A stretch of 12,086 bases of DNA from an uncultured Phycisphaerae bacterium. GTDB taxonomy: Bacteria > Planctomycetota > Phycisphaerae > Phycisphaerales > SM1A02. Positions 7,130-12,086 of this stretch are shown here, in pieces. Made by a program: the position numbers and the translations under genes. Below the pieces are notes generated by a model. It was not told where the DNA came from. It saw nothing but the letters and a program-made list of their open reading frames with translations, and did no database searches. Within the stretch, counting starts at the first letter, position 1. Every line of letters starts with the position of its first letter. The DNA lies in NCBI GenBank assembly GCA_913046275.1, contig CAJWSE010000025.1, forward strand, positions 1 to 12,086, read 5' to 3'.

Positions 7130-7537
7130 ATGCAGACAGTATTTCAAAAAATCTTAAATGGCGATATTCCCTGCCACAAGGTTTATGAAAACAAGCATGT
7201 GTTTGCATTTCTTGATATAGCCCCACTGAGCGAGGGTCATACATTAGTGATTCCGAAAGAGCCAGTCGCATTTATTCACGAATTGTCCAAAGAGAGCGGG
7301 GCAGCATTGGGTGAAGCGCTTGTTATTGTGGCTAATGCGATTGTAAAAGCGACAGGTGTACAGGAATATAATCTGCTTCAAAACAATGGCATTAAAGCTC
7401 ACCAGGCAGTGTTTCATGTTCATTTTCATATTATTCCTAAGCCAAGTGAGCCCGCAGGTTTGCAATTTGATTGGAAGCCTGCAGAATTACCTGGCGGCGA
7501 ATTGCTTGCACAAAAAATTCGTACTGCAATTGCTTAG
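7130..7537 (+). CDS. HIT-family nucleotide-binding hydrolase (HinT-like)
   Basis: The 135-residue cytosolic protein has the complete histidine triad HVHFHII at residues 96 to 102; the middle histidine, His98, is the expected nucleophile. The N-terminus (FQKILNGDIPCHKVYEN, then AFLDIAPLSEGHTLVIPK) and the NNGIKAHQAVFHVHFHIIPK block match bacterial HinT/HIT proteins, which cleave AMP from lysine or other amines in nucleoside phosphoramidates or act on dinucleotides. The exact substrate is not shown by the sequence. The ATG is two bases after the ppdK stop, suggesting reinitiation after ppdK. Longer in-frame starts would overlap the ppdK coding region and are not supported by the family length. 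The 3' part holds a long imperfect hairpin at 7454-7482. Confidence 0.92.
   Translation: MQTVFQKILNGDIPCHKVYENKHVFAFLDIAPLSEGHTLVIPKEPVAFIHELSKESGAALGEALVIVANAIVKATGVQEYNLLQNNGIKAHQAVFHVHFHIIPKPSEPAGLQFDWKPAELPGGELLAQKIRTAIA
7454..7482. repeat. Imperfect hairpin inside the HIT gene
   Basis: GCAGGTTT (7454-7461) pairs with AAGCCTGC (7475-7482) through one G-U, then after a G/G mismatch CAAT pairs with ATTG around a three-base loop. It gives twelve pairs in 29 bases. Confidence 0.6.
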
Positions 7538-7560
7538 GAACAGCGAGTACTTCTTCATCG

Positions 7561-7566
7561 TATAGT
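7561..7566 (+). promoter_or_regulatory. Candidate -10 element for a leaderless kinase mRNA
   Basis: TATAGT (5 of 6 matches to TATAAT) lies six bases before the ATG at 7573, the same spacing as at 1424-1429. No -35 match is visible at the expected distance and there is no Shine-Dalgarno. Confidence 0.35.
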
Positions 7567-7572
7567 GTGCTT

Positions 7573-8559
7573 ATGGTAGATGATGCAAGTAAAGAGAATG
7601 ATGACGTCATAGATGGCGAGTTTGACCCGAATGCTGACACCTCTTATAGCGAAACAGACAGTGAAAGTTGGCTTGACTCGAATGTTGGGATCCGTGGTGA
7701 GGAATGGATTGGTCATCGCATAGGTGATTTTGAGATTATTCGAATTATTGGGACTGGGGGGATGAGTAATGTTTACGAGGCAAAACAGTTGCATTCAAAT
7801 AGTGTGGTTGCGTTAAAAATCTTAAAATTAACGGCCGCTACGCCAGCAGCACTTCAGCGTTTTGAAATGGAAAGTAAAATGCTCTCGCGGCTTCAACATC
7901 AGGGGATTGCGCAAGTGTATCAGTCGGGGCATCAAATTAAGGATAATATTTTGCTTCCTTATTTTGCTATGGAATATGTTCAAGACAGTCGTTCAATTAC
8001 GGCTTATGCTAAAGAAGAGCAATTATCGCGTAAAGTTCGGTTGCAATTATTCTTACAGGTGTGTGATGCAGTGCAGCATGGCCACGCATGTGGAGTTATT
8101 CATCGAGATTTAAAGCCAACTAATATTTTGATTACAGCTTCTGGGCGACCCAAAGTTATAGATTTTGGTATTGCGCTAATGGTAAATGCTGATACTGTTG
8201 AAAATGAGAAGGCTGATGGTCGTTTTGTTGGAACTCTCCAGTGGGCAAGTCCTGAACAGTGTGGAGATGATCCACAAGACGTTGATGTTCGGACAGATGT
8301 GTATTCATTAGGCGTTTTGCTTTATCAGCTTATCACTGGTGAACTTCCATATATATTAAAAGGCATCCCATTATCTAGAGCACCTTTATTAATACGTGAG
8401 GCGAACCCAATCCTCCCAAGTTTGATTGACAAAACAATTCCTGCGGAGATAGACCGAATAGTCGTAAAGTCGCTGGCGAAAGAAAGAGGATCTAGATACG
8501 ATTCGGTAGCAGCTTTGGCAACAGACATTCGACTTTTTATCGACTCCGTTAGCGATTAA
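7573..8559 (+). CDS. Hanks-type Ser/Thr protein kinase, soluble
   Basis: The 328-residue protein is a kinase domain preceded by about 45 acidic residues rich in Asp, Glu and Ser. All catalytic motifs are present: glycine loop IGTGGMSNVYEA, Lys82 in VALKILK, HRDLKPTNIL with Asp179, DFG at 197 to 199, GTLQWASPEQ at the P+1 loop and DVRTDVYSLGVLLYQLITG in subdomain IX. It should therefore be active. The protein ends just after the C-lobe (IRLFIDSVSD). There is no transmembrane helix, PASTA, TPR or WD40 region, unlike many bacterial kinases of this class, so its input would have to come through partners or the acidic N-terminus. Targets are unknown. The start is taken at ATG 7573; upstream in-frame codons overlap the HIT gene and encode nothing family-like. 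The gene starts 35 bases after the HIT gene. Confidence 0.93.
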   Translation: MVDDASKENDDVIDGEFDPNADTSYSETDSESWLDSNVGIRGEEWIGHRIGDFEIIRIIGTGGMSNVYEAKQLHSNSVVALKILKLTAATPAALQRFEMESKMLSRLQHQGIAQVYQSGHQIKDNILLPYFAMEYVQDSRSITAYAKEEQLSRKVRLQLFLQVCDAVQHGHACGVIHRDLKPTNILITASGRPKVIDFGIALMVNADTVENEKADGRFVGTLQWASPEQCGDDPQDVDVRTDVYSLGVLLYQLITGELPYILKGIPLSRAPLLIREANPILPSLIDKTIPAEIDRIVVKSLAKERGSRYDSVAALATDIRLFIDSVSD

Positions 8560-8602
8560 TGTAAAACAATAGCTATTTTAAAAAATTCACATTGCATTAC
8601 AG

Positions 8603-8631
8603 TTGGCGGAGCAGTCGTAAAATACTACTAT
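8603..8631 (+). promoter_or_regulatory. Candidate nadC promoter
   Basis: TTGGCG (8603-8608) and TACTAT (8626-8631) are 17 bases apart, each matching the sigma-70 consensus at 4 of 6 positions. Transcription would begin at or within two bases of the nadC ATG at 8640, again implying a leaderless message. Confidence 0.35.
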
Positions 8632-8639
8632 TAGATGTT

Positions 8640-9494
8640 ATGTCAAGAAATGCTCAAATGAGACAATTGTTGCGTAGTTCTATTGATGAAGATGGTGGCT
8701 TACATGGCGATGTCACTACAAATTCGATTTCTAAGTCGAATATTCAGTCGGCATATAAGATTGTTATGCGCAGTCGGGGCATTGTTGCTGGTCTTGAACT
8801 TTTATCAAATGTTATTGATGAATTTGGCGATGTAACCATGGAGTTGCTATGCGCTGATGGTGAAGAGAAGCACTCAGAGCCAATTGCAATTCTTAGGGGA
8901 ACTCTTCCTCAAGTACTTGTGGCAGAACGGATAATATTAAATATTCTTGGGCATGCCTGCGGAATTGCTACGCGCACCAAACAATTTGTGGAATTAATTG
9001 AAGGTTTTTCTTGTGTCGTTTGCGACACAAGAAAAACAACTCCGGGCTTACGGTTTTTAGAAAAATACGCAGTTGTTTGTGGTGGCGGCACCTCCCATAG
9101 GATGGGCTTGCATGATGCTGCGTTGTATAAAGATAATCATATTGCTTCAATGAAAGATATTTCAGTGGAACTTTCAGCAGCAATAGAAAAAGTTCGCTTG
9201 AATACAAACCTGCAGTTTGTTGAAGTTGAAGTAGACACGCTCGAACAACTTGACATTGTGTTGAAGCTCGATGTGGATATTATTTTGCTTGATAATATGT
9301 CACTTGAAATGTTGAGGCAGGCAGTTGCTAAGAGAGATGAAATAAAACAATCGATTCTTCTTGAAGCATCTGGTAGCGTGAATGAGAACACTGTTCGCTT
9401 GATTGCAGAATCAGGTGTGGACCGCATTTCAATTGGCGGTTTGACTCACCAATCAGTATGGGTTGATATTGGTTTGGATGTCTTTGATGTGTAG
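8640..9494 (+). CDS. nadC: Quinolinate phosphoribosyltransferase (nicotinate-nucleotide pyrophosphorylase, carboxylating)
   Basis: The 284-residue enzyme joins quinolinate and PRPP to give nicotinate mononucleotide, CO2 and pyrophosphate in de novo NAD synthesis. The N-terminal LLRSSIDEDGGLHGDVTT block is typical. ERIILNILGHACGIAT at 97 to 112 is followed by the signature CDTRKTTPGLR (128 to 138), KYAVVCGGGTSHRMGLHDA and KDNHI, which bind quinolinate and PRPP. VEVEVDT, LLDNM, LEASGSV and GVDRISIGGLTH complete the barrel. ATG 8640 gives the usual family length; a TTG at 8592 would add 16 unmatched residues. The last eight bases overlap birA. A perfect 15-bp inverted repeat (9004-9037) lies in the coding region just before and across the DTRKTTPG codons. 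nadA and nadB are not nearby. Confidence 0.95.
   Translation: MSRNAQMRQLLRSSIDEDGGLHGDVTTNSISKSNIQSAYKIVMRSRGIVAGLELLSNVIDEFGDVTMELLCADGEEKHSEPIAILRGTLPQVLVAERIILNILGHACGIATRTKQFVELIEGFSCVVCDTRKTTPGLRFLEKYAVVCGGGTSHRMGLHDAALYKDNHIASMKDISVELSAAIEKVRLNTNLQFVEVEVDTLEQLDIVLKLDVDIILLDNMSLEMLRQAVAKRDEIKQSILLEASGSVNENTVRLIAESGVDRISIGGLTHQSVWVDIGLDVFDV
9004..9037. repeat. Perfect 15-bp inverted repeat inside nadC
   Basis: GTTTTTCTTGTGTCG (9004-9018) is followed by a four-base loop TTTG and by its exact reverse complement (9023-9037). It lies within the codons for EGFSCVVCDTRKTT. No T run follows on either strand, so it is not an ordinary terminator. Confidence 0.9.
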
Positions 9495-10155
9495 CCGTAA
9501 AATTGTTTGTCTTGAAGAAGTTGATTCAACTCAAGATGAAGCCGTAAGGATCAATTTGCAACCAGGCGAAGCATGTTATTCATCGAAGCAACGTGGCGGC
9601 AGGGGGCGGAGGGGAAATGAATGGAATGGTAGTGGTGGCCTGGCCCTTACTGTAGTGCTTAGTCAGCTTTCAGAGCATTTTCCAATCGCGCTTGCAGCCA
9701 CTATTGCTGCGACTCTAAATAATATTATTCCAAATCATAAAATAGGAATCAAATGGCCAAATGACTTATTTGTTAATGGGAAAAAGTTGGCGGGCATTTT
9801 GATTGAACAAAAAAATGAATTGTATTACGTCGGCGTCGGCCTTAATGTGAAGCAGTCGCCACTTAAGCACTCGACTTGCCTTAAGGACTGCGGTGCAGAC
9901 ATCGAGATAGATCCAGTAGCAACCTCGCTTTTTGATAGTATGCTAATCGCGTCAGAACTGACTGAAGAGCAAGCGGTTACGGCATGGAGACGCCGAGATA
10001 TTTTGAGGGGTACTTGGCAGAAAATTCAATCTGGGAGTAATGTTGTTGAGGGTTTGGTGCTTGATATTGATCCTTGTAATAACTTAATTCTGCAGTCAAG
10101 TGATTCAATTGTTTACCTTCCAGCACATGCCGCAACAATCTTAACTTGTTTGTAA
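9487..10155 (+). CDS. birA: Biotin--[acetyl-CoA-carboxylase] ligase, monofunctional (no DNA-binding domain)
   Basis: The 222-residue protein is a biotin protein ligase, which makes biotinyl-5'-AMP and attaches biotin to the carrier lysine of carboxylases. VDSTQDEA at 12 to 19 opens the catalytic domain. KQRGGRGRRGNEW at 34 to 46 is the biotinyl-AMP loop. KWPND at 89 to 93 and GKKLAGILIEQ at 98 to 108 form the active site with its conserved lysine, and YYVGVGLNV follows. The small C-terminal barrel is present (VEGLVLDIDPCNNLILQ). There is no N-terminal winged helix, so unlike E. coli BirA it should not repress biotin genes. The ATG at 9487 overlaps the nadC stop by eight bases; ATG 9478 is also possible. 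Translation is probably coupled to nadC. Codons for residues 122 to 135 hold a 6+6-bp bulged inverted repeat at 9852-9891. Confidence 0.93.
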   Translation: MCSRKIVCLEEVDSTQDEAVRINLQPGEACYSSKQRGGRGRRGNEWNGSGGLALTVVLSQLSEHFPIALAATIAATLNNIIPNHKIGIKWPNDLFVNGKKLAGILIEQKNELYYVGVGLNVKQSPLKHSTCLKDCGADIEIDPVATSLFDSMLIASELTEEQAVTAWRRRDILRGTWQKIQSGSNVVEGLVLDIDPCNNLILQSSDSIVYLPAHAATILTCL

Positions 10156-10226
10156 ACAGCTATATATAAGTAATTTATGTTTGTGTCGCATTGGGTGCCA
10201 TCTATTCTAATAAAGGGATTGATGTG

Positions 10227-10235
10227 TGCTAAAAT
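10227..10235 (+). promoter_or_regulatory. Candidate extended -10 promoter of the three-gene mutL unit
   Basis: TG-C-TAAAAT is an extended -10 motif (TGn followed by 5 of 6 matches to TATAAT). It ends ten bases before the ATG at 10246, giving a leader of only about four bases. No -35 box is apparent. This is the only spacer (90 bases) near the start of the overlapping gene set. Confidence 0.4.
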
Positions 10236-10245
10236 GGTTGATTAG

Positions 10246-10668
10246 ATGGAAGAGCAGAATGCAATTGAGACAAAGTGGAAAATTTGCCCGGCGCGAACTT
10301 ATCAAAAGAAAGCGGTGCTCGGTTGGTTAGTGATTTTGATTTGTTTCTTGTTAACGATTACAACAAATGTGATTTTAGGGATATGCCTCACGGCGATTCT
10401 TATTGCTACGCAAGCTAACTTTTTATTTTCCTCTACATTTACCATAAACGAGAGCGGTATCACTGCGAAGTACCCTTTGCGCACAAAAAAATATTCTTGG
10501 GTGCAGGTAAAACGAGTTAAGTTTTTTAAAGATGCCTGCTACATGTTTACCCGTAAAAAACCTTCGAATTTAGACGGCTGGTCTGGCATGGCAGTCTTTT
10601 ATCTTGAGAAGCGCGACGAATTTGTGCCAGTAATTAAGCAGTACCTTGGTAAGGATGTGTTGTTATGA
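10246..10668 (+). CDS. Small membrane protein with PH-like C-terminal domain
   Basis: I do not recognise a named family for this 140-residue protein. Residues 24 to 39 (LGWLVILICFLLTITT) and about 43 to 60 (ILGICLTAILIATQANFL) form two hydrophobic segments joined by a very short turn, a hairpin in the membrane. The N-terminus is short and polar. From residue 63 the sequence is strand-rich: STFTINESGITAKYPL, then KKYSWVQVKRVKFF, then MAVFYLEKRDEFVPVIKQYL. This pattern, in which a conserved W-x-x-V/I follows 'I-x-E-x-G-I', resembles bacterial PH-domain proteins anchored by two helices. Function is unknown. Its last four bases overlap the next gene (ATGA), and that gene in turn overlaps the mutL-like gene, so it is probably made with them. 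Confidence 0.75.
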   Translation: MEEQNAIETKWKICPARTYQKKAVLGWLVILICFLLTITTNVILGICLTAILIATQANFLFSSTFTINESGITAKYPLRTKKYSWVQVKRVKFFKDACYMFTRKKPSNLDGWSGMAVFYLEKRDEFVPVIKQYLGKDVLL

Positions 10669-11021
10669 AAAATGGATGGTTTAAGCACGCATTTGATGTA
10701 GGTAACTCATCGGAAATTGAGCCTAACGAGATCCAAAAAAATGCCCTAGATAAGCTCTGCAAGGGTATCATTCGACGGGGATTAACTACTCCGGCCATTA
10801 TGGGTGTAGAAATGGGGCGCCCCCTCAATTTTGTAGGGTCGCAGACAATGCATTTTTTTACTCCGCTAGTGTCAGCATTTGTGCCAACTGAGAGTTGGAA
10901 TGCGGTAGCGGAGTTTTTAGAACATCGCGGTTCAGTGGATTGGATTCGGAACCGCATCGAAGAACTAGAGAACGAGATGGAAGAGCAAAAAGCGAACGAG
11001 AAAAATAATTATGACAATTGA
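10665..11021 (+). CDS. Uncharacterised 118-residue protein linked to the MutL-like gene
   Basis: The product is small and probably cytosolic. Residues 36 to 73 (IRRGLTTPAIMGVEMGRPL, then NFVGSQTMHFFTPLVSAFVP) form an amphipathic block, followed by WNAVAEFLEHRGSVDWIRNRIEELE, a likely helical pair. The last 20 residues are Glu/Lys/Asn-rich and look disordered. The pattern of a Thr/Ala-Pro turn, Arg-Pro-Leu, an F-x-G-S/G-Q motif and a closing L-E-x-R-x-x-V-x-x-I segment reminds me of small hypothetical proteins beside mutase or MutL genes in other phyla; this is memory, not a search result. AAGGA lies nine bases before the ATG. It overlaps the preceding gene by four bases and the following gene by eleven. 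Confidence 0.8.
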   Translation: MKNGWFKHAFDVGNSSEIEPNEIQKNALDKLCKGIIRRGLTTPAIMGVEMGRPLNFVGSQTMHFFTPLVSAFVPTESWNAVAEFLEHRGSVDWIRNRIEELENEMEEQKANEKNNYDN

Positions 11022-12086
11022 CTTAGAAAACATCAACGTTATTCTCGCCACAGACTGCGGGAGTACGACAACCAAAGCGATTCTTATCGAAAAGGTAGAT
11101 GGTGAGTATCGACAGACGCATCGCGGTGAGGCTCCAACCACTGTTGAAAAGCCATTTGCAAATGTCACGATCGGTGTGACTAATTCAGTAACGGAAGTCG
11201 GTGAACTGGCTGGCCGAAAGTTAACGAATGAAGATGGCACCATTAAGCACCCTGCTGAAGGGGCTGATGGCTGTGATTTGTATATTTCAACTTCAAGCGC
11301 TGGCGGTGGGCTCCAGATGATGGTTGCAGGTGTGATTGCTGAAATGACAGCAGCATCGGCAAAGCGCGCAGCATTGGGTGCTGGCGCAATTGTAATGGAT
11401 GTCATTTCTTCAAACGATAAGCGACGCCCCCACGAACAAATCCAAAGAATTCGAGAACTTCGGCCTGATATGATTTTAATCTCAGGTGGTACAGACGGCG
11501 GTACAACTGAAAAAGTTGTACAACTCGCGGAACTAATTGCGCCAGCAAAACCACAGCCTCGTTTTGGCAGTGAGTACGAAATGCCAATCATTTATGCTGG
11601 AAATAAAGAGGCCGCAAGTGAAGTGGAGGAATCATTAAAGGAGGATTGGATTGATCTTGCTGTTGTTGAGAACTTAAGGCCTAAGCTTGAGCAAGAGAAT
11701 CTCGGACCTGCACGCGACAAAATTCATGATGTCTTTCTTGAACATGTGATGGCTCATGCACCAGGATACGACATGCTCATGGATTGGACGGATGCACCTA
11801 TTATGCCAACGCCAGGAGCTGTTGGCGACATCCTTCAGACGATAGCCAAGAAAGATAACATTAATGTTGTTGGGGTTGACATCGGTGGTGCTACGACAGA
11901 TGTCTTCAGCGTTTTTGAAGAAACATTTAATCGAACAGTATCTGCAAACCTAGGAATGAGTTATTCCATCTCCAATGTTTGCGCAGAAGCGACGATGCCA
12001 AATGTATTGCGCTGGGTTCATTTTGACATGGATGAACGGCAGTTGCGTAATCGTGTCAAAAATAAAATGATTCGACCAACCACGAT
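11011..12086 (+). CDS. MutL/GlmL-family protein (glutamate mutase-associated ASKHA ATPase), partial
   Basis: This frame stays open for 358 codons to the window edge, and the C-terminus is missing. Two ASKHA phosphate loops are visible: DCGSTTTKA at 15 to 23 and VDIGGATTDVFSVF at 289 to 302. Between them, YISTSSAGGGLQMMVAGVIAE, TAASAKRAALGAGA, RPDMILISGGTDGG at 151 to 164 and MPIIYAGNKEA at 191 to 201 match the MutL/GlmL family encoded between the two subunits of coenzyme B12-dependent glutamate mutase in clostridia. The family resembles reactivases that swap damaged cobalamin in radical mutases, but its biochemical role is unproven. No glmS or glmE gene lies upstream, so a partner would have to be downstream or elsewhere. 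ATG 11011 overlaps the preceding gene by eleven bases in another frame. Only a weak GAG precedes it, so translation is probably coupled. Confidence 0.88.
   Translation, partial: MTIDLENINVILATDCGSTTTKAILIEKVDGEYRQTHRGEAPTTVEKPFANVTIGVTNSVTEVGELAGRKLTNEDGTIKHPAEGADGCDLYISTSSAGGGLQMMVAGVIAEMTAASAKRAALGAGAIVMDVISSNDKRRPHEQIQRIRELRPDMILISGGTDGGTTEKVVQLAELIAPAKPQPRFGSEYEMPIIYAGNKEAASEVEESLKEDWIDLAVVENLRPKLEQENLGPARDKIHDVFLEHVMAHAPGYDMLMDWTDAPIMPTPGAVGDILQTIAKKDNINVVGVDIGGATTDVFSVFEETFNRTVSANLGMSYSISNVCAEATMPNVLRWVHFDMDERQLRNRVKNKMIRPTT

Noticed and set aside
7471..7572. Kinase start upstream within the HIT gene
   Set aside because: The added residues are translated from HIT codons in another frame, with no conserved features; ATG 7573 is better placed.
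7601..7610. Ten-base palindrome ATGACGTCAT near the kinase start
   Set aside because: It lies inside the coding region. Palindromes of this length are expected about eleven times by chance in a window of this size.
10965..11591. Minus-strand open frame of 208 codons over the mutL-like gene
   Set aside because: It lies entirely opposite clearly conserved MutL-family coding sequence and reads as low-complexity Ser/Pro/Val sequence.

Overview
The window is a densely coding stretch of chromosome of moderate, slightly AT-rich composition. No gap between genes exceeds about 150 bases, and no RNA gene, insertion sequence, phage gene or CRISPR array is visible. The gene content is housekeeping. Pyruvate phosphate dikinase with a basic N-terminal extension, a Hanks-type kinase, a divergent PilZ-like protein and a MutL/GlmL-family ATPase together suggest a bacterium, perhaps a planctomycete (Phycisphaerae-like). 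That placement is inference from gene content and is not secure.

Layout, left to right. The 5' end of ahcY (S-adenosylhomocysteinase) runs leftward off the window and is divergent from an atpC-scpB pair (F1 ATP synthase epsilon, then the SMC-complex subunit ScpB) joined by an ATGA overlap. A class I SAM methyltransferase and a PilZ/YcgR-like protein follow on the plus strand. Next is pabB (aminodeoxychorismate synthase component I) on the minus strand, convergent with the PilZ gene and divergent from ppdK. ppdK (pyruvate phosphate dikinase) is followed after two bases by a HIT-family nucleotide hydrolase. Then come a soluble Ser/Thr protein kinase, an overlapping nadC-birA pair (quinolinate phosphoribosyltransferase and a monofunctional biotin-protein ligase), and a tightly overlapped three-gene unit: a two-helix membrane protein with a PH-like tail, a small uncharacterised protein, and a MutL/GlmL-family protein cut by the right edge.

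How the genes relate. Most neighbours are metabolically unrelated (methyl cycle, energy, chromosome segregation, folate, PEP/pyruvate, NAD, biotin), so the region is mostly a mosaic of short transcription units. The last three genes are the best candidate for an undescribed functional unit, because all three overlap and the third belongs to a family that accompanies B12-dependent carbon-skeleton mutases.

Two patterns cut across the genes. Several genes with no Shine-Dalgarno sequence have a -10-like hexamer 6 to 10 bases before the ATG, which suggests leaderless mRNAs. Coding sequences also hold unexpectedly long inverted repeats, including a perfect 15-bp hairpin in nadC and a perfect 13-bp one in the PilZ-like gene.
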